In this document: positions 35,965 through 48,921 of the stretch, one piece after another
Layout: each line of letters begins with the position of its first letter
Numbering within the stretch: the stretch's first letter is position 1
Source of the DNA: Druceiella hillmani
Taxonomy: Eukaryota; Arthropoda; Insecta; Lepidoptera; Hepialidae
Assembly: GCA_039881145.1 (NCBI GenBank)
Contig: JAYKKI010000087.1
Coordinates: forward strand, 7,016,001-7,080,000
DNA: 64,000 nt
Direction: 5' to 3'
Notes under the pieces: generated by a model
What the model was told of the DNA's origin: nothing
What the model saw: only the letters and a program-made list of their open reading frames with translations
The model's database searches: none
Translations under genes and position numbers: made by a program

Positions 35965-36020
35965 CATATGCGCAATAGCTATATTTTTACCTCAGGAAAT
36001 TTGGTCATATTTCTGATTAC

Positions 36021-36070
36021 AGGGCGTAGCTTAGCTGATTAAAAGTCTCTGTCGGTGCAGTACGCATATT
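36021..36070 (+). repeat. tRNA-like A-box, possible SINE head (also 39290-39339)
   Basis: GGGCGTAGCTTAGCTGATTA contains a perfect match to the polymerase III A-box pattern TRGYnnAnnnG (36027-36037). It is followed by AAAAGT(C/T)GCTGTCGG-like sequence, reminiscent of tRNA-derived SINE heads. No B-box (GWTCRAnnC) follows within 60 bases, so it is at best a truncated copy. The one substitution between duplication copies falls here. Confidence 0.25.
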
Positions 36071-37463
36071 CCCTGCCTCCTCTTTAAACTTTGATTTGAA
36101 AATCGTCTTAATCTTACCTTTTTTTATGAATAATTTATCATCGTTGATGCTGCCAAACTATTAATTGAGTTCAAGGTGTGCCTAAGTCTTTAACTTTTAT
36201 AATTCATATAGGGAAATATGTTAGATTTCTGGTGATGCAACTACTCTATTTTGTGAAGAGTAGATTCGCTTGAATAAACTACGCTTTTTCCTTTATTAAT
36301 GCAATTGCAATCGATCTAGACGATTGGGAAATTTAAATCTTCTGTGATATTAATAAAATACATGACTTTTTTTTTTACTTATTTTTGATGATATATAGAA
36401 CGTTTAAAAGGAACTTAGGTGACATACGTGTTCTCAAAATAATGAAATTTAAATAGAGAATATAAACAACCAACTCCTTATACGCGATAGTTTTTGTACC
36501 TGGTCTCAGCAAACGACTTGGACGTGACAAATAATTATATTTAGATTAAGGTCACGGCCACATGGAACACGTGCCCCACGTATGGAGTCAGAGTAAATTT
36601 ATTTAGTGGCGTGTAGTTGACACAAACGCGCTAAGTTTAATTTTGTTTACCTATTCAACAGAAATAAGATGGAGGTCTCGTGTGAGATATAGCGGGAATA
36701 TACGTGTAACTTATTCACCTTGCTTTAAAATAAACACAAAATTCTCTAGAATATAAGTTCAATATGCCATGTATATATCCGTCCGTCTGTTCTACACTCA
36801 ATATTTTCACAGTTTCAGACTTGAAGTTTTGCAAGTATATGCTTCATATGGAAATCTCGATTAATTTGTAACCAAAGTATTTATTTTTCTATTTCGCAAT
36901 TTTTTTTAAGAGAAGGGATGAAAAACTAAATTTAAGCATAATTTCATGAATATTTGTATAGCGTATCATAAGAAAAACCTTTCAAAATTGAGATCCATTT
37001 GTCACTTTTAATTTTTTAGCGTAGCGTGGCTTTACGAAATATTACGTTTCAAAGTCGTTTCAATGCATCCCTTCTCTCCTATTTCCAAAGAAGACTATAT
37101 AAGAATCTGGAAGGTATTGCGAAAATGGATTTTTACGTTGTTTATCAAATGAAATTATTTTGAGTGACTACAGTTAATTTGTTTGGAACTAACAAAACAA
37201 TTGTAAATATGCAGAAAAAACGTTTAACTACACGGAAACAATGCAGATGGAAATTATTCGACAACTGACCGTAATTGTGTAATTAAGGTAAATTAATATA
37301 TTTACTAAAAAATGTTTTTCAATATTTAATTAAACAGAAATACAGTAGGTGGATCAGAAGAGCAAGTTCAACGGCCGGGATATTAGAATACATATTCAGC
37401 TACCGTATCTGGTCCATAAAAATTCATAATCTTCTAAAGGAAGCAAATTATATGTGTTTGATA

Positions 37464-37805
37464 TTAATATTGCATATTTTTGGGACAGATCGGTTGGGTG
37501 AGCGACAAATCTTGCTTTTTAATTGTAAATCCAAGTGGACGAAGTAAAAGCGGGTAATCATTTTTACTTAGTTTATGACCACCGAAAGGTCTATACTTTG
37601 AAATTTCCTTTGGATTCTGTGTTTTTAAGGAAAGAAGACGGTACGAGATGCGGAGATGGATATTTTTTTTAAATTTCATGCTGTTACGTTCAAGTGTTCT
37701 AGAGTCCGATTTCGGGACCAATACACATTTACACAGCTTCCTCAAGGCTCGATCTCGGACCGAAATGTATGCGAAAGCTTGACAGCAGAGGCGTTCTTCT
37801 GCGTA
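37464..37805 (-). CDS. Hypothetical minus-strand frame in duplication copy 2
   Basis: Identical to the frame at 34189-34530, carried along by the tandem duplication. Its identity says nothing about selection because the surrounding non-coding DNA is equally identical. Confidence 0.15.
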   Translation of the reverse strand, partial: YAEERLCCQAFAYISVRDRALRKLCKCVLVPKSDSRTLERNSMKFKKNIHLRISYRLLSLKTQNPKEISKYRPFGGHKLSKNDYPLLLRPLGFTIKKQDLSLTQPICPKNMQY

Positions 37806-37932
37806 TATTCACTAATTAACGACGGGGCATACAAATGCTTGACATGGTGAGATGATCGCCAACAATAAAATGATTTCCACTGCCTTTCAATATGTTATTG
37901 TTAAATCTTAAAATTCTGACAATATGTAAACA

Positions 37933-37938
<6 letters not shown>

Positions 37939-37995
<57 letters not shown>

Positions 37996-38007
37996 CACAC
38001 ACACATA
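37939..38007. repeat. (TA)n(CA)n microsatellite, copy 2
   Basis: Same locus as 34664-34738 but with a TA run of about 55 bases, the only length difference found between the duplication copies. Confidence 0.95.
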
Positions 38008-39498
38008 CACAAACGTATACCACCTTATATATAGCATACCAATTTATTTATTACTTCGCATTGGTTTTCATTAATTAAAAGAATATTTTCTTGTTTAAAT
38101 ATTTTATTTTTCATGATCGATTTCCGCAATGGATGTCTGCCTGGGCTTTGCAATTTATTATGACGCTATCAATTTTGATTAACAACACAAACGTTTTTAG
38201 TGTTTCATTTTACCTCTTCAATTGACATAGTATAATAGTGAGATTATTTTATGATAAAGATTTTAAATTGAAATTATCGTGACTGGAGACATATTTAAAG
38301 AAATATCTTAAAATTTACGTGACTGGAGATATATTTAAGGAAATATAACTCTTCTTGTGAATTTAGGGTCTTCCACAATACTAAGTGCCATTTTCTGGTC
38401 TTTTGATGAACTGAAAGAGATTACTAAAATAGCAGAATGTTCCCCAAACGTACAAGTAAGTTGAAATTCAAGAATCCCTTTAAAAACAAATAAAAGAGTA
38501 AACATGTAACATTACCTAACATTTGTATATGAGTAATAATACTAATTTTTTTTGAACTTTGAACATAGATGATTTCAGATTTTTGACATAATTATGTAGC
38601 TAATTAATTCGGGGAAAACTACAAAACGCTTTGCACAATCAAATCTCCCAAAAAAACTGTAACGGAAAATATCACACCATATTTTCAAAAACATTTTATG
38701 GGAAAATATTTTCATCCCAATCCACAGCAATGAATGGAATTATGTTGTCATATTCGTCGTTATTGAATATCACATTATGTCATTGTTACAGTGATCTTGT
38801 TATTCAAATATCATCAAATTCAATATATGGGAATAGATGAAAAATAAAAACTTTTCCTTTTTCGTTTGTGTGTGTACGTGTACGTGTGTGGGTCTGTATT
38901 TGTGTAAGTGTTTCACTACGAACTATTCTGATATATTTAGTTTCCAGCCTGGATACATTCTCAACCGTCATTAAGGAAATCAATGCTCTTGGTATGATCG
39001 GTCAATATGCTCTTAAAATGGGTCGTAAATGAGTCTGCAAGTCTCAAGTTATTGTTATCGGTAGTCAAAGCGCCTTTCAATTTCACACAACGAGACCGCA
39101 ATCTCCTACTACACCTCGATCTGGACCAAACTTTTCACCAGAGTATATTTTCACACAAAAACTAAAATGTAACTCCGTCTTATCCTCTTACTACCTTAGC
39201 TTAAGCATCATTGTAAAAAGTGATCGACTTTAACATATGCGCAATAGCTATATTTTTACCTCAGGAAATTTGGTCATATTTCTGATTACAGGGCGTAGCT
39301 TAGCTGATTAAAAGTCGCTGTCGGTGCAGTACGCATATTCCCTGCCTCCTCTTTAAACTTTGATTTGAAAATCGTCTTAATCTTACCTTTTTTTATGAAT
39401 AATTTATCATCGTTGATGCTGCCAAACTATTAATTGAGTTCAAGGTGTGCCTATGTATATATTTACGTACGTTTTCCTTTTTTTTCCGACGTAAACCA

Positions 39499-39542
39499 TA
39501 TATTTATATATATATATATATATATGTATGTATATATATATA

Positions 39543-39606
<64 letters not shown>

Positions 39607-39619
39607 ATATATACATATA
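39499..39619. repeat. Long (TA)n microsatellite with interruptions
   Basis: About 120 bases of TA units interrupted by GTATG, ATTA and a terminal GTGTGTA. Confidence 0.95.
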
Positions 39620-39655
39620 CTCGCGGTCCGTCCCGGCTTAGCACACGTGGAATCA
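39620..39655 (+). mobile_element. Fragment of an insect repeat (GCGGTCCGTCCCGGCTT)
   Basis: CTCGCGGTCCGTCCCGGCTT then AGCACACGTGG is strikingly G+C-rich. It resembles the head segment of common insect dispersed repeats that read CGCGGTCCGTCCCGGCTTCGC. The rest of the element is not recognisable. Confidence 0.4.
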
Positions 39656-41335
39656 ATAATTCTCATTAACATATTATTTATTGTATTCCCTTGCTTCATT
39701 ACTAACTTATTATTGTAATTTTTAATAGTTTAATTATAGTCTTATGTAATCTCAATATTAAAACACGTTACGCATGATACATCTAGGACGACCAGCAGAG
39801 ATAGACATCACTATTTGAGAAAACGAGAAGGACGTAACGCTTATTTTGTCTTTATGATATTTCCTTAGCGGCATTGTTATTGTTCGCACATCGAAGTTGC
39901 CTAAATGCTTAATTATCAATTTAAATGTAATTTCTCAGATATCTTAGATTACACAGCAATGTGTAATATACCAAAATCTTCCTCAATATACCACCTAATT
40001 GGATGTGAAAGTAATATCCGTCTAGTATTTTATGTAGTTAGGTGGATACAAAGATGGAATAATGATTCAAAACTTCACAGTCTTTTGAAAATTTACCATA
40101 ATTTTTTGCCTTTGAAAATCATACCACACAATAAAATCACACGGTGAAAAATTATATTTATATATGTAATTAGTTTATTGGAAATACTCTGTAAACCTTA
40201 AACATTTTTAAGGTCAAAGTGTGTACAGATATAAATAACAACTTTTATTATTCGTCTTTTAGTGTCGTAAGTAAGAAGACAATAAATTGATCAGCTCAGA
40301 TTCTTCATGCCCGAGGGTTAAAATCGAACAAATTTATTTTTCCTATTCTTGTAGGTTAGACAATTGATATAGAATTGGTACTGAACAAATACAGTGGATT
40401 GCTGTGTCTGGTTTTTATGATTATTTGCAAATAAGCAATTGCAACTGGATTTTATTTTCATTTCCGCTTACATTTATAACAACTAAGGCTGCAATTTGAT
40501 ATACCATCTGTTAAATATTAAATTATCATCTATTTATGTTTGTGGGCATCAGTTATACAATGAATATCACTCGCGTGTCATTATAAAGTTTAGAATATTA
40601 TTAAAACTTACTTCTATTCCAGTATGATTTTATTCCGGCAATGGAAGTTTTTGCAAAGAAAATTAGGAACAAAAATTTTGCATAAATTTTGATTTCTGTC
40701 AATCAAATTTATATGTGCGTTTTTTACGTTCGGTATAAAAGAACAAACGTCAAGACAATTGTTTCATGCCCCTACTGTGAACGTATTCAAAACGTTTCCG
40801 TTTGGAAATAAACTTTTTTCTCATAAAAAAATTTCAAATTCAAAGAAATGTAGAAATTATCAAACAAGTACGATGGATGAAGGTTTCCAACTGTTGTTCT
40901 TACAATATAAAAATGATCCTTTGTATTTGCGTGTTGTTGGAGCAATCCATTGGACCTCTTTATTATCATTAAATTGTAATTCTTGAATATTATCATGGCG
41001 ATGAAAGAAGGCTGATTGAGTTCAGCAGGTTATCTAGAAAGAATGGACGAGACTGGAAAAAAAGTCTACCGAAGCCACACAGCAGACGCCCCCGTGGTCG
41101 TCACAAATACAGATAAGCATACTATCTTTAGTCTCGTCTACATGCGTAGAAGCAGAAGGCAAGGGACTATTTACAGTACAAAGATATCTTAAATAAGGTA
41201 AATTAGAGAGTAGAGTATATTTGGATAATATAAATACAGGCCCATAACAATCTCAAGATGAAATTGTTAAGTTTGTATTCAGTTTAAAGTATTTCTTTGT
41301 TTATGTATATATCTTTATACAGATATGTGTGTGGG

Positions 41336-41338
<3 letters not shown>
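39656..41338. other. Non-coding stretch
   Basis: Open frames at 39905-40147 and 40759-40996 (both strands) show no recognisable domain. A G+C-richer patch at 41040-41110 has no assignable function. Confidence 0.35.

Positions 41339-41401
<63 letters not shown>
41339..41401. repeat. (TA)n microsatellite
   Basis: A pure TA run of about 62 bases. Confidence 0.95.
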
Positions 41402-41402
<1 letters not shown>

Positions 41403-41511
41403 TTCTGCTAAATAATACTTATCAAAGTGTTTTAGACAGCACTACGTAACATTTTATAAATTGGTCACGCGTCCGATGTTGAAAGCTTCTCTCGAGTCTC
41501 AGTTGGAAATA

Positions 41512-42182
41512 TATAGCGCAGCTGTGAAACGATTTACAAATTGAGAAAGTATTACCAAATCTCACTTAATACATAAATTAGATATAATATCTCATCGTTC
41601 CAATTAAACGCCAGTTGAGTGTTTAGAAGTTTTTGGGCTAGATTTATTTCAGGAGTAACGTTCGTAAAATTCACATACTTGGAATTACAACTTTCTTTGT
41701 ATAAAACATAAGTTGTAAAATCTTCTCAGGTGTTTACGATCCCAATTAAATTTGCTAATATTTTTTAAAAATTGTTTATGATGATGAGAGATGAACTCGA
41801 TTTCATAATTATAATTCCAATCGTCAGTTGGACCATGGGTTTACCTATGCAAAAAATTAAAGTAATTTATTTCGAATTTTTTTTAAAAAATAAAAAAAAC
41901 TCCTAATTAGTTTTTACTATAATCCTGACATACCTATGGAATCAATAATAAAACCCGAAAACCCTTTTATTTTAATAACCGCTCTACTATTTATATCATT
42001 GAAGATAAAATTTTTGAAAATGTTGATTAAGATTCAAAAAGAATATTAAACAAGCGGTCAATTTAATATGAATGTTGGTAAAAGCTGTGCACTTGCAGTA
42101 AAAAGTTTCAATTTATGTATTCAGTGAGATTTGGTAATACTTTCTCAATTTGTAAATCGTTTAACAGCTGCGCTTTATATTA
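41512..42182. mobile_element. About 670-bp element with 68-bp terminal inverted repeats
   Basis: The left end (41512-41579) carries AGCGCAGCTGTGAAACGATT, TACAAATTGAGAAAGTATTA and CCAAATCTCACTTAATACAT. The right end (42115-42182) is its reverse complement with only a few mismatches. The interior (about 535 bases) is A+T-rich and has no open frame of note, so this looks like a non-autonomous DNA transposon (MITE-like). Flanks are TATA-like on both sides, so a TA target duplication cannot be proven or excluded. I do not recognise the superfamily. Confidence 0.75.
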
Positions 42183-42596
42183 CCCAATCAAATAAATCAA
42201 AAAGTTATACTTAATAAGCAATTCCATACATATTATCATTTTCCATTGCGTTGGCTAACAGTTGAGAAAGGAAAAAGTTATTCACTATTAAAATATTTGC
42301 TTGGGTAACATAACTCTGTGTAAAAACTAATGTGAGCAACGTACACCATTATATTGACATGAATATGTAAAACGGACAGCATCATCGACTCCCTGCGTTT
42401 TCTACGTCCTTCCCATATTTTGGATACGGGTGAACTTGAAAGTGAAATTAACAAACAATGATTATGACTTTGTTTCTACTTATATTTCTAAACTTAAATT
42501 ATAATTTTATTTATTGACACTTTTCACTTATTAACTAAAAAAATCTAATTACGAGTGGATGTTTTCCGTCTTCAATTTATAATTTTTTATAGTCGC

Positions 42597-42600
<4 letters not shown>

Positions 42601-42644
<44 letters not shown>
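42601..42644. repeat. (TA)n microsatellite
   Basis: A pure TA run of about 44 bases. Confidence 0.95.
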
Positions 42645-42647
<3 letters not shown>

Positions 42648-43214
42648 TAAAGGAGAAAGCATGTTTTATGTGTTTTCGCTACATGCCCTTTTCTTCGTTT
42701 AATAATTAATTTATGGGAAATTATTTAACCTGTTCCTTCTAGGTTGATGGAAATTCGAAAAACGATTAAAATTTGTTTTAAAATGACAAAGTAATGACTT
42801 TTGCGCAAGACACATTAGGGAAAAATACTTATGAAGAAATTCAGGTTTGAAAATTTATATCTGCAATACATAGACAATTTGCAACAAGCACGTTAAGGAT
42901 TTAAGCACGTGCTATTTTTGTTAAGACTTCTTTGGGCGTCACAAATTAGATGGCCGAATACGCGGACGGGGTGTCTTATCGTACATTTAATTATAATAAA
43001 GATTGTTTACATAAGCAAACACTCATATTTATAAAATATTTTTCTATTAAACCATATAACATAATAAAATAAATATAATAATTACATTTTATTTATTAAT
43101 AGAACTATGCGTAATTTGAAATATAAAATTGTATATTACAAATAATCAGGTATTATTATTACATTAAATCACTAAATTTGTCATTAATTAGTTTTCATCT
43201 AACTTTTTCATTTC
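42645..43214. other. Non-coding stretch
   Basis: Nothing supportable. Confidence 0.4.
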
Positions 43215-43306
43215 ATAATTAAATGAAAATACGTCGTGGAGTATTATTTCTACTTTCTTCCAGTTCTTTACCACGACCTAGGTTTCAGGTGGGCTATTAG
43301 CAAAGA
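43215..43306 (-). mobile_element. Hammerhead-family repeat, fragment with core deletion
   Basis: ATAATTAAATGAAAATACGT, GTATTATTTCTACTTTCTT, TTTACCACGACCTAGGTTTC and AGGTGGGCTATTAGCAAAG follow the family order. On the minus strand the ribozyme-like segment reads CCACCTGAAACCTAGGTCG, so stem II and one half of the core have been precisely lost between CCTGA and AAC. Only the left arm is present. Confidence 0.75.
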
Positions 43307-46300
43307 AAGCATTCTTTGCAGTTTTTTCCCAGAATCTACTACCAAGCATTCCTATGTTTCTTGATCAATAAATCTGACATTGCTACTTTAGTGATTTTAT
43401 CCTAATACTTGAGCCGAAATATGGTAAGAGAAAAATTTTAATTTTGGTGTGTAATAAAAAAATATCTGGAGCTAAAGGAAAATTATCAGAAACGTATTTA
43501 TTTATATAAATATTTCAATTATATAAATATTCCAAAATTACAACCGTCTTTTGAATTTCTTCCGTTCAAAGCGTAGTGACAGAATGTGCCATCACTTTGG
43601 AATATTATATCTCTACCTATCTGTAAACAAATTATGTAGTCACTCTAATACAGATAGTGATATACTTCAAAGTTCCGTAAAAAATCGAAAAATCGCTTAA
43701 GAAAGAAAACCATAAACCACGGTTACGCTACACTGTAACCACAAGTGAATGAGTAGGCAAACGAATTGGTAACTTACTTTTCCTATTTCCTACCGATTGT
43801 CATTGGGCTATTCTAGATTTACATTTTTGACACTTAGAGCAGATAATTTACTTGTGAAATTTAATTTGCTATATTTAAGTGAAAATATTTTGTCCCTGTG
43901 TTTTTCAGAAAAATCGTCCAGAATCGAATTTAGTCAGAATTGTCTAATTTATTTTGTTAGTTAAATAACTTTTATTAAATTAATTGTGTTGGTAATTAAA
44001 ATATGATGTCCATATAATAAGGAAAAATATTTTCTTTAAATTTTTTTCTGCTTTACGCCGCCTAATAAGAACTCTCTTCTTTCCTTGAATGTATAGGTAG
44101 TACAGGACTATTTTTTTTATTTTACATTAAAATTAATTTATTATAAAGTCTGAAGGTCTATCTCCGTGTTAAGAAGTTTCACAATTACATTTTTGTTAAT
44201 AATTTCGTGTAGTAATAGTGTAAAAAAATTATTCGTTCTATTTTATATTACGTTACTAATATGACAGCAATACGTGTTAATTTCAACAAAATCGTAATAT
44301 TTTTAATCATTGAACGGAATGACAAGAATTACGAATTGTTAACTTGAACTTTTATTTTCGTTTCATATTACATCAATTTCAACCCTTTTTAAAGACCCAT
44401 TCATACATTAACTATTTAAATATGTTTCAAGGAAGTAGATAAAGCGATCTCTCACCATTTCTATGAAAATGTAAAACAAATGATTCCAAGGAACGGAGAC
44501 GAGTCAAGTCCAATATAAATTAAGCTGAAGGAACTTTTCATGTCTGAATATTTTCACGTTTCCTTGTGACCTCATTCAGTTTTAAACTTGAATAAATATC
44601 AAAAATTTTCTTTTATTCATTTGATGCGTAGCAAATTAGTACTGTTTCGAGTGAAACAAATTAAGGAAAGGACATTCTTACGTTTTACTTTTTGGAGTGA
44701 TTTAAGGAGTTTTATTGTGCTGATCTACTTTTCACATTCATTAAATTTCGAACATATTATTTCTGTAAGTACATTTTGTCTTGTTACATAATGAAACAAA
44801 CTTAACATGCTTGTATAAAACAATACAATTTATTTAAAATTAGTTTAATTATAAAACAATCAAAATATAATCAAATTTTATATCTTTTCTCTCAAACTTT
44901 GTGTCATTAATTTCTATGTTCTTGATTATTTTTTTCATAAAACTTTCGGAATATTCAATATCACTGACAAATATAATTTACAGATACCTAAACCTAAACA
45001 CACTAAATAATATCCACAGCACGGAATAAACTCTTTTCATGGCTTTTGAACAAAAAGAAAAAATTAGTTTCTTCATTAGTGTATATTTATTGGTAAATTT
45101 ATAATATGATTTTATTGAGAAATTTAGAAATTAATGAATATTATAAGTTTAAAGAATAACGAAAATTACCGAATATGCAATGTAAGATGGACTAAAATTT
45201 GAAGGTTTCGCTTTTGTTTACGACAAAATAACATTTTTTTCAAAGAAACCATTAAAGGAAAGATTAAATTTGGTTTTTTCTTATTTTTTTGCAGATTTAA
45301 ATAAAAATAAATTATCATGGAAATTAATTTTTCTTAACAATATATTAACTTAAATTTTCGAAAAGGATGATTTATTTATAAATGATTCCGAAAACAAAGT
45401 AAAGTTGGAAAAAGACGTCTTTACATCATAACAGTAAGAAGGAGACGTATAAACAGGAAAATACGATTGAAAATTCACACATAATTTGCACCTATACTTT
45501 TGCAATTAGCTATAAATATTGCGACGAAGAAAACGCAGTCAAATTTTATGTCATAGACCAAGAAACCCGTCGTAGGCTCATTTGTGGTTTATCAAGTTTT
45601 GCTTTAATCCTTTACCTGTAAGTATTTACCAAAAATAAATACAAACAACAAAAGGTAAGTAGGTATAATACTTGATCGATTGTTATTTATATACGAAGAA
45701 ATATGAATTCCCTCAAAGTTATTTCCAAATTTAACTTGTATAATTTGCAGGAGATCTACGAAATTATATAAGTTGACATTTACATTAAATAATTTTTTCC
45801 TAACGTTCATTTAACATTTATATTCGGTTCAGAAACACATAATTTTTTTCTAATGATGAATTTTTAAATTACAGCATAAATTAGTGAAATTTATTGCCAT
45901 ATTAATAAGATGAATGATTTATAACTTAGCGCAACGCAAGAAGATGAAGCGATATGTTCGCTTCATATTATCGCCTTATGCACATAGATTGGTACGCTTC
46001 AATTTGGTCTATTTCCTCGATTTCCTCTGTTTTTTTATTGAAATGGTTTAAAAGATCAATGTTTCCCTGATTACCTAGCAGTTGCAGAGAGGTTTTTTAC
46101 TCAAAAGCGTTGACATAAAAAAAATAGAAAAGCTAAATTTTGTTAAACCAAATTATTGTATATCACAGGGTCATATTTTTTAAAATATGGTTAGCAGACT
46201 AGCAGATATTCCACCTCTGTAAAAATCTTTACGTCTTCTTCAATATGTAACCTATACATAATCATATGTAGTCATAATTAGAATTCGCATGACTGATGTT

Positions 46301-46477
46301 GCCGCAATTATAATCTGTATAAATATGTGTACATGGAAAACGAATTTCTTTCTATGTGTTCACTCATTAATTAAGTTCTAATGAATTGATTTTATTGTAA
46401 TTTTCACCATGGTAAAGGCCATTTATTTTTTATACATGAAATATTACACTAGGTGTTCAACTTACTGAGTTATGATA
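43307..46477. other. Non-coding stretch
   Basis: A+T-rich; frames at 44588-44791 and 45604-45810 are unremarkable. No repeats or RNA genes seen. Confidence 0.4.
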
Positions 46478-46487
46478 ATATATATAT

Positions 46488-46533
<46 letters not shown>
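46478..46533. repeat. (TA)n microsatellite
   Basis: TA run with one AA interruption. Confidence 0.95.
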
Positions 46534-46536
<3 letters not shown>

Positions 46537-48857
46537 GTAGGTTGAAGTATGTATATGTACGCATAGTACTTTGCGCCTTTGTACATAACAAAGACGCAAA
46601 GCAATATAGGAAATTTAAATATGGATATATTATTGATATTTCCGAGTCTGTATACGTATATACACATCCATGTGTGCAAGTTTATAAGAACATGTTCATA
46701 TTCTCTAAATACTGCCAATGCATGTTTTCATTTCAATTAATAAGATATTATGGATTTTGTCGTAATTTCATAACATTCTGAGTAATATAGAATATGAATA
46801 GCACTCGAAAAGGAAAAATAAAAATTGTTAACAAAAAACTTTAACCGAATTTAAATAACCATTGAATAATAAAAGTTTCAACAATATTTAACAGTAACCG
46901 AAGCAAGTCGGATGTGACGCTTAGATGCTGTAACTGGGCATACAAGTACGTGGAAGAGAAAGAGAGATATCAATTTTCACCGATTTCTGATCTTTGTGAC
47001 AGTACCATTATTTTCAAAATTGATTTATGTTCATAAATAATATTGTCTATTAAGTGCTTGTATTTTATTTTTTCTTATACTTTTTTGATTCATTGCTTAT
47101 TTGATTGTAATTCGTCGGTTTAATTGCTTTGAAAAAAAATATTGAACACTATTGGTGTAATTTCCAAAACCAGGTAATTCAGTTTTTCTTCTCGGTGCTT
47201 TTAATGAAAATAATTTCATCGCTATAAGTATAAATGAACGTGATTCAAAATTAAAATATTTTAAAACCGTAGTTGGAAAATTGACTTATACGATTGTTTT
47301 ATTTGTGAAAGAATTATTGGGACAATTAAAGTAAGGATAATTAACTTATGTTTCATCAAAATGAAGCTGGTCTTATAAAAACATATCTAATGTTATAATA
47401 TCTTGCAAAGCAATTAAAATTTACAAATTGTGTGTTGGCCATAGAAAGCATTACTGTAAAGCAAAAAATACATAAAGACAACGGAGAGAAAAACTCGACA
47501 CTTAAAACTTAGCGTAAATTGCTACAGTAAAAAGTCCAAAATTGGAAAATAGGCTATTTAACCTAAAATCAAATTCAAGATAATTTTGTATTTCCTTGCA
47601 AATAGTTAGTAAAGGTTTTTACCTGGTAATATCTGTACATATCTTAGCTACAGTACTATAAAATTGCCACAAAATTGGCCCAGCAAAATAATGAATTGCA
47701 GTGGAATTGGTGAATTCGTTTGAAAGATGTGCAATGGGAATGCACAAAAAATATTTAAAGCCAGGCAATAATCTAAAAAATAAAACGAAATATCTATAAT
47801 TTAAAATCAGTGAATATCAGTGTAGTCACTTCATATAATTCGTTGTGAACGTCGGATCGAGAGTCAGTAAATATAATATTAATTACAAGTATAAACAAAA
47901 AAAAAAATTATGACATACGAACGAAACTAATCATATATACTTAAAGGTTACATAGCATTCCTGTTAAAATATTTTGAGATACACCAACATGTAAATATTT
48001 GACCGACTATGTCTTTCAAAGGCGTATAAATGTATAAATATTATGATTTCAGTGTCATATCTATAGTTTTCTATATACTTTAGACAAACTTTTAATAACG
48101 CCGATTTTTTTTAATTATTAATTTTACAAGTTCGACGTGGAGGAATCACCAACAATGAACAACATGTATTTTGCGGATATTTTGCAATATATCTAAAATA
48201 ACCCTAGAAGAAATTCCATAAAAAGAAGCTAATAATTTTATTCCCATATTAAATTTTAAGTTTTTACGTTTAAAGATTCTGAGAAAAATTACTTTCTTAC
48301 ACAAACGAACGGTACACATGAGTTCATCTTCCCTATTGGAAGAGGCGTAAAATATTTTTCAAAAAAGTTTTTTATTTAACTCAAACGCTATTCATAAGAA
48401 CATTTCCAATCATTGTCATGACGACTTCAAAAACCATTACCATTATAATACTGAATTGTAAGGACTAGACAATTTCTAGGTATTAGCACCTACCATAGTC
48501 CCACTCATTACGTTCAGTTAGTTCGCCTGATCGGTCGACTGAGTTAGATGTGGACCAACTAAAATCACACGGTTTAAGCCACTTTAGGCAAAACCAATGC
48601 ATATATAATATTTGAATAAATTATGAGTTGAGCCAGCATCAACTCAAATGTCGTGCAAACTACGTTTATCTTTCCGTTGTTTGTGTAACTCTTTTAACTA
48701 TCTTATCACCGGGATTGAGAAGTGGGCTTTGTATGTGAGTTGGACCCGTACGCCTCAAAGGTTGGGTCAGTAGGAACTGAGAAAACAGAACTGACAAATA
48801 ATAACAACAATGCCAAAGCTCACAGTTTTTGACATCTGGGAACTGTATATTAGACAA

Positions 48858-48859
<2 letters not shown>
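46534..48859. other. Non-coding stretch, G+C-richer towards its end
   Basis: No gene called. 48470-48850 is less A+T-rich and holds a minus-strand frame (48666-48959) that begins in the neighbouring microsatellite. The non-repeat part of that frame is not recognisable. Confidence 0.35.

Positions 48860-48918
<59 letters not shown>
48860..48918. repeat. (CA)n(TA)n microsatellite
   Basis: About 15 CA units followed by about 14 TA units. Confidence 0.95.

Positions 48919-48921
<3 letters not shown>

Larger units (their letters stand above)
32909..36184 (+). repeat. 3.27 kb tandem duplication, copy 1
   Basis: The segment beginning AAGTCTTTAACTTTTATAAT and ending GTTCAAGGTGTGCCTA is repeated head to tail immediately downstream at an offset of 3275 bases. 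The junction GTGCCTAAGTCTT shares one A with both ends. Inside are a (TA)n run, a 40-bp doublet, a tRNA-like A-box and open frames that are identical in the two copies. Confidence 0.97.
36185..39453 (+). repeat. 3.27 kb tandem duplication, copy 2
   Basis: The differences from copy 1 that I could find are six bases (three TA units) fewer in the microsatellite and one substitution (T at 36048, G at 39317). After 39453 the sequence diverges into a microsatellite (CCTATGTATAT in place of CCTAAGTC). Near-identity in non-coding DNA means a very recent event, or two haplotypes joined during assembly. Confidence 0.97.

Noticed and set aside
32909..39453. LTR retrotransposon reading of the paired 3.27 kb units
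   Set aside because: The units are directly adjacent with no internal region, no TG…CA ends and no gag/pol frames; a simple tandem duplication explains them.
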